From Mycobacterium avium subsp. avium (GTDB lineage Bacteria > Actinomycetota > Actinomycetes > Mycobacteriales > Mycobacteriaceae), in the NCBI RefSeq assembly GCF_009741445.1, contig NZ_CP046507.1:4650001-4714000 (forward strand): DNA of 64,000 nt, read 5' to 3'. How positions within the stretch are numbered: position 1 is the stretch's first letter; each line of letters opens with the position of its first letter. Of the stretch, positions 17,026-26,180 are shown piece by piece. A program made the translations under genes and the position numbers. The notes beneath the pieces are model-generated. The model was not told where the DNA came from. It did not search any database and saw nothing but the letters and a program-made list of their open reading frames with translations.

Positions 17026-17514
17026 ATGACTAATCCCCCCGCGCCGCCCGGAGGTTCGCCGGAATGGCAAGGCCAGCAACCGGAATGGCAGCAGCCGGAA
17101 GGCCAAGGCCAGCAACCGCCGTGGCAGGGCCAGCCGCCGCCGGCCTGGCAGGCGCCGCAGCCGGGCGGCTGGCCGGGCCAGCAGCCCGGGGCCTGGCCCC
17201 CGCCCCAGCCCGGCTGGCAGGTCGCGCCGGAGCCGGAGAACTATCTGGTCTGGGCGATCCTGTGCACCGTGCTGTGCTGCCTGCCGTTGGGGATCGTGTC
17301 GATGGTCTACTCCACCAAGGTCTCCGGGCTGTGGGCGCAGGGCCGCTACGCCGAGGCGCAGGAGGCGGCCAACAACGCCAAGAAGTGGGCCATCATCGGT
17401 GCCATCGTGGGCGCCGTCGCCGCCGTGATCTTCGTGCTCATCTACGTCGTCGCCGGGGTTTTCGTGGTCTCGCACCTGCCGTCGACGACCACCACCACCT
17501 ATTCGGGCTTCTGA
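17026..17514 (+). CDS. CD225/dispanin family membrane protein
   Basis: 162 residues. The first 70 or so are Pro/Gly/Gln/Trp-rich, with repeated WQ-containing units (PEWQ, PPWQGQ, PGGWPGQQPG). The rest is a CD225/dispanin domain: NYLVWAILCTVLCCLPLGIV as the first membrane segment, a short basic Ala-rich loop (AQGRYAEAQEAANNAKK), then IIGAIVGAVAAVIFVLIYVVAGVFVV as the second. The family includes interferon-induced transmembrane proteins in animals; bacterial members have no settled role. ATG at 17026 with an AAGGGAAAGG ribosome site. The nearby crotonase is convergent. It is one gene with its own promoter (TATATT at 16984-16989). Confidence 0.85.
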   Translation: MTNPPAPPGGSPEWQGQQPEWQQPEGQGQQPPWQGQPPPAWQAPQPGGWPGQQPGAWPPPQPGWQVAPEPENYLVWAILCTVLCCLPLGIVSMVYSTKVSGLWAQGRYAEAQEAANNAKKWAIIGAIVGAVAAVIFVLIYVVAGVFVVSHLPSTTTTTYSGF

Positions 17515-17609
17515 CGTCAAACGGGGTCGTCGTCCTCGCGTAAGTGTAGGAACGGAACCGACAACAACCGCCGCCCTGTGGCCACTCCAAGCCACAGCGA
17601 CACAACGGA

Positions 17610-18572
17610 TTACGACGAGGCCGTTGCCGCTTCTACCTCGTCCACCAGCCCCCAGGACAACGCGGTCGCGGCGCCGACCGTGCGGCCCGACAGCACGAGA
17701 TACGCCGTGCGCCAACGCCCGATCCGCCGGGTGATGCTGACGGTACCGCCGGCGCCGGGGATCAACCCCAGCGCCAACTCGGGCAGCCCGAACACCGCGT
17801 CGTCGCGGGCGCTGACCCACCCGCAGAACGCCGCCATCTCCAGTCCGCTGCCCAGCACCCGGCCGTGCACCTCGGCGCGGCACGCCCGGCCGAACCGGGC
17901 GGTCAGCGCGTCGAGCACCAGCGCCGGGCTGTGCCGGGTGCGCGCCAGGTGCGCGCTGGCCGGATCGGCGAAGGTGCCGAATTCGGCGAGATCCCCACCG
18001 CTGCAAAAGGAGGGGCCGTTGCCGCTCAACACGATTCCGGTCACCGACGGGTCGAGCTGGGCGACCGCCAGCGCCTCCAGCAGCGCGGCGCGCGCATCGG
18101 TGGAGAACGCGTTGTGCCGTTGCGGCCGGTTGAACGCGATCCGCAGCACGTCGCCGTCGCGCCGGGCTAGCACCGGGTCGGTGATCTCGGGCATGCGGGC
18201 CGGGCCGCGCTCGTCGAGCCAGCGCGCGAACTCCGGGCCGGCCTGCAGCGTCGAATACGCCAGCGACTCAGTCAGCAGCCCTCGCGCCGCCGGCCCCGCG
18301 GGATCCACCGCGCGCAACACGTCGTCGCAGATCGCGCTGGCGTGCGGCCACCGCCGGCAGCGTGCCGTCAGCTCGTCCAGCGACGTGGACACCGAATCGA
18401 CGGTGACGGCGCGACGGTCCGTGCAGGCGTCTTCGGTGAGGGTGAAAGTCGCTGCCTCGAGCCAGAATTCGGACCTGGCGATCTGGTCAGCCGATCCGAC
18501 GGCGACGATCACACCCGGCGGTGAGGCGGGGCCGTCCTGCGGCGCGCTGGAGAGGTCGACCACCCGCAGCAT
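17610..18572 (-). CDS. Crotonase-family enoyl-CoA hydratase/isomerase
   Basis: 320 residues, longer than usual because an unrecognised N-terminal part of about 125 residues precedes the crotonase domain. The crotonase part carries FNRPQRHNAFS, FCSGGDLAEFG (oxyanion hole) and FGLPELALGLIPGAGG, the last with the catalytic-position Glu and glycine loop. It should act on an unsaturated acyl-CoA. It starts four bases from the stop of fadD4 on the same strand, so the ligase and hydratase form one operon. The N-terminal extension includes ITDPVLARRDGDVLRI just before the domain; its function is unknown. Confidence 0.83.
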   Translation of the reverse strand: MLRVVDLSSAPQDGPASPPGVIVAVGSADQIARSEFWLEAATFTLTEDACTDRRAVTVDSVSTSLDELTARCRRWPHASAICDDVLRAVDPAGPAARGLLTESLAYSTLQAGPEFARWLDERGPARMPEITDPVLARRDGDVLRIAFNRPQRHNAFSTDARAALLEALAVAQLDPSVTGIVLSGNGPSFCSGGDLAEFGTFADPASAHLARTRHSPALVLDALTARFGRACRAEVHGRVLGSGLEMAAFCGWVSARDDAVFGLPELALGLIPGAGGTVSITRRIGRWRTAYLVLSGRTVGAATALSWGLVDEVEAATASS

Positions 18573-18575
18573 CGG

Positions 18576-20093
18576 TCACACCGAATACTTCTCGATCAGC
18601 CCGCTCTTGAAGAGCTTGCCGGTGTCGGTGCGCGGCAGCTGCTCCTCGAATGCGATCGCTCGCGGACACTTGTAGTGCGCCAACCGATCCCGCAGCCAGG
18701 ACAGCAGCTCGGCGCCGAATTCGTCGGTGGCGTCGCCGGGATCGACGGTCTGCACGGCCGCCATCACCCGCTGGCCCATCTCGTCGTCGGGCACCCCGAA
18801 CACCGCGGCGTCCAGCACCTTGGGGTGGGTGACCAGAAGGTTCTCCGCTTCTTGCGGATAGATGTTCACCCCGCCGGAGATGATCATGTGGTGGCGCCGG
18901 TCGGTCAGGTACAGGTAGCCCTCCTCGTCGACGTAGCCGACGTCGCCGACGGTGACCCAGCCGTGCTTGTCGCGGGAGGCGGCGGTCTTGGCCTCATCGT
19001 TGAGGTATTCGAAGGAATACCCTCCGCTGAAATAGATCTCGCCCGCCTGCCCCGGTGGCAGCTCGTTGCCGTTCTCGTCGAGGATGTGGATCTCGCAGGC
19101 CATCGGTTTGCCCACCGAACCGGGATGGGCCAGCCACTCCTCCGCGCTGATCAGCGTCGAGCCGATGGCCTCCGAGGAGGCGTAATACTCGTCGATGATC
19201 GGGCCCCACCAGTCGATCATCTGCTTCTTGATCTCCACCGGGCACGGCGCCGCCGCGTGCATCACCCGCTGCAGGCTGCTCAGGTCGTACGAATGACGAA
19301 CGGCTTCAGGCAGTTTCAGCATGCGGGTGAACATCGCCGGGACGAACTGGCCGTGCGTGACCCGGTGCCGCTGGATGGCGTCCAGGCAGCCCTCGGCGTC
19401 GAATTTCTCCATCACCACCGTGGTGATGCCGCCGGCCTGCGCGCTCATCGACCACACCGACGGCGCGGTGTGGTACAGCGGAGCCGGGCTGAGGTAGATC
19501 GACTCGGGCGTCATCCAGAAGCCGACCAGCGCCGACATCATGCCTGGGGCTTCGGCCGGATGGACATGCGGCAGTTCGCGTTTGATGCCCTTGGGCCGTC
19601 CCGTGGTTCCCGACGAGTACTGCAGCAGGTCGCCCTCGAGCTCGTCGTCGATGGGCGTATCGGGTTCGCCGGCAACGCATTCCGGGTAGCGCTCCCAGCC
19701 GTCGAGGTCGCCGTCGGCCATCAGCAGCAGATCCGGCAGACCGCCGGGCAGGTGCTCGCCGATCCGCGCGCAGGTGTCGCGCAACGCCGCCGAACCGACG
19801 ATCGCCCTGGCCGAGCTGTTGTCGACGATGTAGGCGGCCTCGGCGGCGGTCAGATGGGTGTTGATCGGCACGTAGTACAGGCCGCTGCGGCGGGCCGCCC
19901 ACATCACCGCGTGAATGTGCTCGTTGTTCTCCATCAGGATGGCGACCGTGTCGCCCTCGCGCAGACCCGCCTTGCGGAACCGGTGGGCCAGCCGATTCGC
20001 GCGCGCTTCCAGGTCGTCGAACGTGACGACCGTGCCGGACGGGTAGAGGATGACGGCGGGCTTGCCGGCGCCGAGATACTCGCGGATCTGCAT
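18576..20093 (-). CDS. fadD4: Fatty-acid-CoA/AMP ligase FadD4
   Basis: 505 residues of the ANL superfamily. A3 motif LLQYSSGTTGRPKGIKREL near residue 155; YYASSEAIGS as the A5 region; GWVTVGDVGYVDEEGYLYLTDRRHH near the hinge; RTDTGKLFKS with the catalytic Lys near the end. It activates a fatty acid with ATP, forming acyl-AMP or acyl-CoA. It corresponds to Rv0214. The frame runs upstream to 20294 through a GSPTGSPTG-like translated 12-bp repeat; the ATG at 20093 (MQIREYLG) matches the known N-terminus, so the extension is treated as untranslated. It is divergent from the GGDEF gene and coupled to the downstream crotonase. Confidence 0.88.
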   Translation of the reverse strand: MQIREYLGAGKPAVILYPSGTVVTFDDLEARANRLAHRFRKAGLREGDTVAILMENNEHIHAVMWAARRSGLYYVPINTHLTAAEAAYIVDNSSARAIVGSAALRDTCARIGEHLPGGLPDLLLMADGDLDGWERYPECVAGEPDTPIDDELEGDLLQYSSGTTGRPKGIKRELPHVHPAEAPGMMSALVGFWMTPESIYLSPAPLYHTAPSVWSMSAQAGGITTVVMEKFDAEGCLDAIQRHRVTHGQFVPAMFTRMLKLPEAVRHSYDLSSLQRVMHAAAPCPVEIKKQMIDWWGPIIDEYYASSEAIGSTLISAEEWLAHPGSVGKPMACEIHILDENGNELPPGQAGEIYFSGGYSFEYLNDEAKTAASRDKHGWVTVGDVGYVDEEGYLYLTDRRHHMIISGGVNIYPQEAENLLVTHPKVLDAAVFGVPDDEMGQRVMAAVQTVDPGDATDEFGAELLSWLRDRLAHYKCPRAIAFEEQLPRTDTGKLFKSGLIEKYSV

Positions 20094-20138
20094 GCGCAGA
20101 CTGTACCGCCGGCAAACTTGACGGGTGTCAAGTGGTCG

Positions 20139-20186
20139 GGGCCCAGTCGGCGGCCCGGTCGGCGAGCCGGTCGGCGAGCCGAAGAC
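20139..20186. repeat. Degenerate 12-bp tandem repeat in fadD4/GGDEF divergent region
   Basis: Four 12-base units with core C-GRSCCGGTCGG: 20139-20150, 20151-20162, 20163-20174 and a diverged 20175-20186. It lies between the divergent fadD4 and diguanylate cyclase genes. In the minus-strand frame continuous with fadD4 it would encode Ser/Gly-Pro-Thr-Gly repeats. Confidence 0.55.
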
Positions 20187-20260
20187 GGCGCCGATACCTA
20201 CACTGTCGTCGACGTCAAAAGCTAGCCTTGGCGGGTACGCCGCTTTCGCCGGAGGTGGGG

Positions 20261-21346
20261 ATGACCGCCGACCAGGTCTCGCAACCTCCCGCATCTGGAT
20301 CGAGCCGCTTCGCCGTCTACGACTACGTCGACGGGAGGGAGCGTCTGGTGCACGCGGTTCAGGAACTGTCCCTGGCGCGCAGCCTGCCGGACATCCAGCG
20401 CATCGTCCGCTCCTCAGCGCGCGAGCTCACCGGCTGCGACGGCGCCACCTTCGTGCTGCGCGACAACGACCGGTGCTACTACGCCGACGAAGACGCGATC
20501 GCGCCGCTGTGGAAGGGCAGCCGCTTCCCGATGACGTCGTGCATCAGCGGATGGGCCATGCTCAACCGCGACGCGGCGGTGATCCCCGACATCTACCGCG
20601 ACCCGCGCATCCCGCACAACCTGTACCGCCCCACCTTCGTCAAGAGCCTGGTGATGGTGCCGATCCGCAAACTGGACCCGATCGGCGCGATCGGCAACTA
20701 CTGGGCCGAGCCGCATCAGCCGTCCGAGCATGAGGTGCGCCTGCTGCAGGCGCTGGCCGACTCGACCTCGATGGCCATGGAGAACGTCGCGATCTACTCG
20801 GAGATGGAGCAGCGGGTGCGCGACCGCACCGCCGCGCTGGAGCGGGCCAACGAGGAGATCCGCCGGCTGTCCGTGACCGACGAGCTGACCGGGCTGAACA
20901 ACCGTCGCGGCTTCTACCTGCTGGCCGGGCAGAAGCTCAGCGGCTCGCACCGGCTGGGCCACGCCTGCGTGCTGGCCTTTCTCGACGTCGACGGGCTCAA
21001 GCAGGTCAACGACGAGCAGGGCCACGACGCGGGCGACATGCTGATCAAGGACGTCGCCGAGGTGTTGCGCAGCATCCGGCGCGAGTCCGACATCCTGGCC
21101 CGCATCGGTGGCGACGAGTTCTGCGTGATGGTCACCGAAAGCGACCAGGACAGCGCCCCGCTGCGGGAGCGGCTCGCCGAAGCGTTCGCGGCTTTCAACG
21201 CGACCGGTGACCGGCCCTACCGGCTCTCGGCCAGCGTCGGCCTGGTGCGCGCACCGGTCTTCGACACCGCCAGCGTGGACGAACTGCTGGCCCGCGCCGA
21301 CGAGCTGATGTACGTCGAGAAGAAGGCCCGCCGAACCGCCGGCTGA
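20261..21346 (+). CDS. GAF-GGDEF diguanylate cyclase
   Basis: 361 residues. A GAF sensor domain spans about residues 28-185 (from GRERLVHAVQEL to LADSTSMAMEN), with AIGNYWAE. A short coiled stretch (RVRDRTAALERANEEIRRL) leads to the GGDEF domain: DELTGLNNRRGF near 205-218, FLDVDGLKQVND, and the active-site GGDEF at about residues 283-287. The inhibitory I-site RESD lies exactly five residues before it. It should make cyclic di-GMP from GTP and be product-inhibited, with the GAF domain binding a ligand. The start ATG at 20261 has GGAGG 6-10 bases upstream. I know no cyclase at this position in M. tuberculosis. Confidence 0.92.
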   Translation: MTADQVSQPPASGSSRFAVYDYVDGRERLVHAVQELSLARSLPDIQRIVRSSARELTGCDGATFVLRDNDRCYYADEDAIAPLWKGSRFPMTSCISGWAMLNRDAAVIPDIYRDPRIPHNLYRPTFVKSLVMVPIRKLDPIGAIGNYWAEPHQPSEHEVRLLQALADSTSMAMENVAIYSEMEQRVRDRTAALERANEEIRRLSVTDELTGLNNRRGFYLLAGQKLSGSHRLGHACVLAFLDVDGLKQVNDEQGHDAGDMLIKDVAEVLRSIRRESDILARIGGDEFCVMVTESDQDSAPLRERLAEAFAAFNATGDRPYRLSASVGLVRAPVFDTASVDELLARADELMYVEKKARRTAG

Positions 21347-21362
21347 ATCGGGCTGAGCCGGG

Positions 21363-23192
21363 TCAGCCGGCTTCGGACAGCCGCTGCTTGAGCGCCTCGA
21401 ACTCGTCGCGGACGCCGGTCGGCAGCTTCTCGCCGACGAACTCGAACCACTCCTCGATCTGCGGCAGCTCCTCGCGCCACTCGTCGGGGTTGACCGCCAG
21501 CGCCTTGGCGACGTCGTCGACGCTGACGTCCAGGCCGTCCAGGTCGAGGTCCTCGGCCTTGGGCACGATGCCGATCGGGGTGTCCTGGCCGCCCGCCTTG
21601 TGCTCGATGCGGTCGACGATCCACTTGAGCACCCGGCTGTTCTCGCCGAAGCCGGGCCACAGGAAGCCGCCGTCGTCGCCGCGGCGGAACCAGTTGACGA
21701 AGAACACCTTCGGCAACTTGGACTCGTCGGAGTTCTTGCCCAGGTCGATCCAGTGCTGGAAGTAGTCGCCGACGTGGTAGCCCAGGAACGGCAGCATGGC
21801 CATCGGGTCACGGCGCACCGTGCCGACCTTGCCCTCGGCGGCGGCGGTCTGCTCGCTGCCCATGGTGGCGCCCATGAACACGCCGTGCTGCCAGTCGCGG
21901 GCCTGGGTCACCAGCGGCACCGTGGTCTTGCGGCGGGCGCCGAACAGGATGCCCGAGATCGGCACACCCTGCGGGTCGTCCCACTCCGGCGCCAGGATCG
22001 GGCACTGCGACATCGGCGTGCAGTAACGCGAATTCGGGTGTGCCGCAGGCGTGTCCGTCTTCCCGGCGTACCAGTCGTTGCCCTTCCAGTCGATCAGGTG
22101 CTCGGGCTGGCCCTCCAGGCCCTCCCACCACACGTCGTTGTCGTCGGTGAGCGCCACGTTGGTGAAGACGGTGTTGCCGGCCTCGATGGTCCGCATGGCG
22201 TTGGGGTTGGACTTCCAGTTGGTGCCCGGCGCGACGCCGAAGAAACCGAACTCGGGGTTGACCGCGTACAGCCGGCCGTCCTTGCCGAACCGCATCCAGG
22301 CGATGTCGTCACCGAGCGTCTCGGCCCGCCAGCCCGGGATGGTGGGCTGCAGCATCGCGAGGTTGGTCTTGCCGCACGCCGACGGGAACGCCGCCGCGAA
22401 GTAGTACGCCTTGTTCTCCGGGGAGATGAGCTTGAGGATCAGCATGTGCTCGGCCAGCCAGCCCTCGTCGTGGGCCATCGCCGAGGCGATGCGCAGCGAG
22501 TAGCACTTCTTGCCCAGCAGGGCGTTGCCGCCGTAGCCCGAGCCGTAACTCCAGATCTCGCGGGTCTCCGGGAAGTGGGTGATGTATTTGGTGTCGTTGC
22601 ACGGCCACGGCACGTCCTTCTGGCCCGGCTCCAGCGGCGCCCCCACCGAGTGCAGCGCCTTGACGAAGAACCCGTCGTCGCCCATCTTCTCCAGCGCGGC
22701 CTTGCCCATCCGGGTCATCACCTTCATTGAGATGACGACGTACTCGGAGTCGGTGATCTCCACACCCAGCTTCGGATCCTCGGCGCCCAACGGGCCCATG
22801 CAGAACGGCACCACCCACATGGTGCGCCCGCGCATGCAGCCGCGGTACAGGTCGGTCATGATGGACCGCATTTCCGTGGGGTCCATCCAGTTGTTGGTCG
22901 GCCCGGCGCCGCTTTCCTCTTCGGTGCAGATGTAGGTCCGCGACTCCACCCGCGCCACGTCGGACGGGTCGGACAGCGCCAGGTAGGAGTTGGGGTGCTT
23001 CTTCTCGTTCAGCTTCTTCAGCGTGCCCGCCTCGACCAGCTCGGCGGCCAGCCGGTTGAACTCCTCGTCGGAGCCGTCAGCGAAAACCACCCGGTCGGGC
23101 TGGGTCAGCTCAGCGACCTCCTGCACCCATGACAGCAGGCCCTGATGGTTCGTGGGTGCTGTGTCCAAACCGGGAATGGTCGCTGAGGTCAT
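21363..23192 (-). CDS. pckA: Phosphoenolpyruvate carboxykinase (GTP)
   Basis: 609 residues, the GTP-type length. It converts oxaloacetate and GTP to phosphoenolpyruvate, the entry to gluconeogenesis when cells grow on fatty acids. Visible motifs include FFVKALHSVGAPLEPGQ, the kinase loop AAFPSACGKTNLAML with its reactive Cys, EHMLILKLISPENK and NPEFGFFGVAPGTN. The start is the ATG at 23190-23192 (MTSATIPGLDTAPTN) with GGAGAG just upstream; an upstream ATG at 23249 lacks support. It is convergent with the diguanylate cyclase gene (16-base gap). About 155 bases separate it from the next gene on this strand. Confidence 0.95.
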   Translation of the reverse strand: MTSATIPGLDTAPTNHQGLLSWVQEVAELTQPDRVVFADGSDEEFNRLAAELVEAGTLKKLNEKKHPNSYLALSDPSDVARVESRTYICTEEESGAGPTNNWMDPTEMRSIMTDLYRGCMRGRTMWVVPFCMGPLGAEDPKLGVEITDSEYVVISMKVMTRMGKAALEKMGDDGFFVKALHSVGAPLEPGQKDVPWPCNDTKYITHFPETREIWSYGSGYGGNALLGKKCYSLRIASAMAHDEGWLAEHMLILKLISPENKAYYFAAAFPSACGKTNLAMLQPTIPGWRAETLGDDIAWMRFGKDGRLYAVNPEFGFFGVAPGTNWKSNPNAMRTIEAGNTVFTNVALTDDNDVWWEGLEGQPEHLIDWKGNDWYAGKTDTPAAHPNSRYCTPMSQCPILAPEWDDPQGVPISGILFGARRKTTVPLVTQARDWQHGVFMGATMGSEQTAAAEGKVGTVRRDPMAMLPFLGYHVGDYFQHWIDLGKNSDESKLPKVFFVNWFRRGDDGGFLWPGFGENSRVLKWIVDRIEHKAGGQDTPIGIVPKAEDLDLDGLDVSVDDVAKALAVNPDEWREELPQIEEWFEFVGEKLPTGVRDEFEALKQRLSEAG

Positions 23193-23348
23193 CGAACTCT
23201 CCTGCTTCGTTGCGTATCGGGCTGATGCTCGGTATGCCTTCGCCCACAAAATTAAGGACTTGGTGGCGTTAACTACAGGTTATCGTGAGGAACTTGTCGG
23301 GGAAGTCTCGGGCAGGTATAAGCCTTCTCACAACAACGATTCAGAAGC

Positions 23349-24884
23349 TCACGGCCGGTCGCCATCTTCGCTCCTCGAAGCGGGTTTTTCGGTTTTCTCA
23401 CCGCCGGCATCTTCGGCGGGACTTCCGCCCGGTTGTATACCCGGTTCGCCGAGTTCTGCACGCACGGCTTCGAGCGCGGCCGTGACCGCCGGCATCTCCC
23501 GATCCCGCGCGGCCGCTGCCCGGGCGGCGGCCAGGGCGTGCTCGCGCAGCTCGGTGTCGATGGCGCTGACCGACGCCGACACCGCCGCGTTCTCGGCCTC
23601 GTCCTGGGCCAGCAGCGCCTTGCTCAGCACCGACTCGGCCACCAGCACCCGGGTGGCCACCAGCTCCTCGACCACCGAACGCAGCGACGCCGTCGCGTCA
23701 CCCGCCCAGCGGTCCAGCAGCGCCCGGTCCCGCAGCAGGCCGCGGATGTTGATCACCAGGAAGGTGAGCGCCACCGAGATCAGCACGCACACCACGGCGG
23801 CCGCCACCGCCAGTGCCGGGCTGAGCCGGGACGCCAGCCCGCTCATCAGCCGGCTCAGCGTCAGCGCCACCCCGAGCCCGAACCCGACGCCGAGCAGGAT
23901 CATCAGCCAGGTTTCCTGCCGGCGTGATTTCAGCGGCGGCGGCGAGACCTCCACCGCCGGCAGCTGCTCGAGGGCCGGCAGGTCCACCGCCACCCCCACC
24001 GCCTGCGCGGTGTCGGCGAGCTGCGTGTCGGTGCCGTCGCTGACCTCGGCGACCACCTCGGCCAGCCGGTCGCGGGTGTGCGCCTCGAAGCCGGACAACT
24101 TGCCCCGGGACAGGCCCGCCGCGTGCTCCTGCAGCTCGGTGCGCACCGACGCGCACCGGTTGCGCGCGGAGTGCGACAGCGCCACCCGGGCCTGCTGGAT
24201 CTGACCGCGCAGCGTGATGCTGCGCTCGGTTTTGGCCTGGCGCCGCTGCTGCAGCGCGGTGCTGCGCTCTTCGCGCAGCGCCTCGACCCGGGCCCGCCGG
24301 CCGGGGGCCTCGACCTCGCGGTCGAACCGCCGCGCCACCGTCCGTAAGCGGGATTCCCACGCCCGCAACCTGTTTCGCCGGGCCAGATCGGCGTCGTCGA
24401 GTTGCGCCGCGACGGTCTTGGCCAGGTCGTCGACGTCGGGTTCGCCGACGTCGGGCAGCGCCGCCGCACCCACCCAGGGCACCCGGGCGTAGCGCGGCGC
24501 GTGCGCGGCCAGGGTGTCGCGATTGGCGGCGAGCACCTCACGCCAGCCGCGGTGCACGTCGATCTTGGACACCACCCCCACCACCGCGTCGGTGTGTTCG
24601 GTCGCGGCGTCCAGCAGCGCGCAGTCCGAGGGTGTCAGGTGCGCGGCCGCCGACACCACGAACACCACCGCGGTCGGCACCTCGCCGGGCCCGAGGTCCG
24701 TCGACTCGACGAACTTGTGCTGCGGCAGCCGCTCCTGCAGCGCGGCGGCCACCGCGGTGACCCCGGCCATCCACGGCCCGGTCACCAGCACCGCGTCGCT
24801 GCGGTGCACCGCCGGCGGATCCAGCCCCGGGCTGACGGCTGCCACCAGCGCGTCGACCGCGGCGGCCGGATTGTCGCCGCTCAC
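23349..24884 (-). CDS. Membrane-anchored dynamin-like protein with degenerate P-loop
   Basis: 511 residues, the counterpart of Rv0210. The N-terminal GTPase-like domain has LVTGPWMAGVTAVAAAL where a P-loop would be, but the Lys-Ser/Thr is missing, and a G4-like SKID motif near residue 115. Residues 170-280 are Arg/Gln-rich and helical (REERSTALQQRRQAKTERS), likely coiled coil. A two-helix membrane hairpin follows (TWLMILLGVGFGLGVALTL and ALAVAAAVVCVLISVALTF), then a long helical C-terminus. This order is that of bacterial dynamin-like membrane GTPases. Its GTG start overlaps the stop of the next gene by four bases (GTGA), so the pair is coupled. No experimental function is known to me. Confidence 0.75.
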   Translation of the reverse strand: MSGDNPAAAVDALVAAVSPGLDPPAVHRSDAVLVTGPWMAGVTAVAAALQERLPQHKFVESTDLGPGEVPTAVVFVVSAAAHLTPSDCALLDAATEHTDAVVGVVSKIDVHRGWREVLAANRDTLAAHAPRYARVPWVGAAALPDVGEPDVDDLAKTVAAQLDDADLARRNRLRAWESRLRTVARRFDREVEAPGRRARVEALREERSTALQQRRQAKTERSITLRGQIQQARVALSHSARNRCASVRTELQEHAAGLSRGKLSGFEAHTRDRLAEVVAEVSDGTDTQLADTAQAVGVAVDLPALEQLPAVEVSPPPLKSRRQETWLMILLGVGFGLGVALTLSRLMSGLASRLSPALAVAAAVVCVLISVALTFLVINIRGLLRDRALLDRWAGDATASLRSVVEELVATRVLVAESVLSKALLAQDEAENAAVSASVSAIDTELREHALAAARAAAARDREMPAVTAALEAVRAELGEPGIQPGGSPAEDAGGEKTEKPASRSEDGDRP

Positions 24885-25987
24885 GCCGGGTCCTCCCGTT
24901 CGACGGGCAGTTCGACGGGCCGTTCGCCGGGCAGCGTGGCGCAGGCCTGCGACCACAGCCGCAGCGATCCCCGTGCGATGTCGGCGCCGCACGCGCGGTG
25001 CAGGTCGCTGCCCGACGCCCGGCTGTAGCGCTGCCAGCGCACGGCTCGCGCCAGATGACCGGACGGATCGCCCGGCGCCGCCTCCCCGGCCACTTCCCCG
25101 GCCATGTCGCCGGCCATGTCGAGAGCCGCCGCCATTCGGGCGACCACGGTGTCGTCCCGGGACAAGAAGCCGCTGATCCGCTCGCCGAGCGCGGCCCCGC
25201 CGACCGCCAGCGCCTCCAGTTCCGCGACGGCGCCCAGCACCCGCCGGTAGCGCACCTCGGCGCCCAGCGCGCCGATCTCGGCCAGCACCGCGTCGACGCC
25301 GCTGATCCGGCGCAGCATGGTGCGCAGCTGTGCCGGCCCGGCGCCGCGGCGGATCGCGGCGATCGCCAGCGCGGTGCCGAACAGGTCGAGGGTGTCCAGC
25401 AGCCGCTCGCGCGCCGCGGCCGGCACGTCGACCCCGGCGTCCAGGAATCCGGTGATCGAGCCGTCGAGGCAGGCCGCAGGGTCGGCGGCCAGCGTGCGCA
25501 GCGCCGCCCACAGGTCGTCGCCCAGGTCGTCCAGCGCGGCCACCGCGAGCAGGCCGATCGCCGGCCGGATGGGAACGCCGATCAGCGCGGACAGATCGGC
25601 GCACCGGGCCCGCGCCGCCGCGATCGGCCCGTCGCCGCCCCGGCCGGACAGCGAGCCCACCAGATCGGCCTTACTCAGCACGGCCAGCACCGGGTGACCG
25701 GCGGCGCGCGCGGTCGAGATGGCCTGGGTGTCTTCGGGCTTGGCCACCTCGGCGGTCACGTGCACCACGACGTCGGCCGCGTCGGTGGTCACCGCGATGC
25801 CGGTCGCGCGTCCGGCCCGGTCCAGGGCGCGGGCCAGCGTGCGGCGGCCGACCCCCCGGCGGCCGCGAACCACCACCCGCAGCGGCGCGGCGGCGCGCTG
25901 CGCGATCGCCGTCACCCGCGGGTCGGCCTCGGCGGCGGCAAACCGTGCCAGTTCGTCGACGAAAATCTGGTGTCCTTGTCCCCTCAT
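24881..25987 (-). CDS. Soluble partner GTPase-like protein with degenerate P-loop
   Basis: 368 residues, the counterpart of Rv0209. A P-loop-like segment RVVVRGRRGVGRRTLARAL at about residues 30-48 has Arg-Arg-Thr instead of Gly-Lys-Ser/Thr. A G3-like strand (DVVVHVTAE) and a G4 motif (LSKADLVG) follow, so the GTPase fold is present but nucleotide binding is doubtful. The remainder is helical with GDMAGEVAGEA repeats near residue 315 and no membrane helix. The ATG at 25985-25987 opens after a far upstream continuation to 26071. With the downstream protein it resembles paired bacterial dynamin-like proteins. It is divergent from trmB. Confidence 0.72.
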   Translation of the reverse strand: MRGQGHQIFVDELARFAAAEADPRVTAIAQRAAAPLRVVVRGRRGVGRRTLARALDRAGRATGIAVTTDAADVVVHVTAEVAKPEDTQAISTARAAGHPVLAVLSKADLVGSLSGRGGDGPIAAARARCADLSALIGVPIRPAIGLLAVAALDDLGDDLWAALRTLAADPAACLDGSITGFLDAGVDVPAAARERLLDTLDLFGTALAIAAIRRGAGPAQLRTMLRRISGVDAVLAEIGALGAEVRYRRVLGAVAELEALAVGGAALGERISGFLSRDDTVVARMAAALDMAGDMAGEVAGEAAPGDPSGHLARAVRWQRYSRASGSDLHRACGADIARGSLRLWSQACATLPGERPVELPVEREDPA

Positions 25988-26180
25988 ATCCCGCCTGTCC
26001 GGTCGAAAATGACCCGATCGCCCGATCGATCGGCCGCTACCGGGTGCAGCGCCGGGGCCGGGCGGCCCCACCGAATGGTGGCACTCACGTCGTCAAGATG
26101 CGAGCCACCGTCTATGAGTTACCAGCTCAAGGCAACTGTTGGGTATCAATCCGGACCAGGGGCGGCTACATCCGGGGTTT

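Noticed and set aside
18576..20294. N-terminal extension of FadD4 to 20294
   Set aside because: The extension is low complexity and encoded by the 12-bp repeat; the ATG at 20093 matches the known start.
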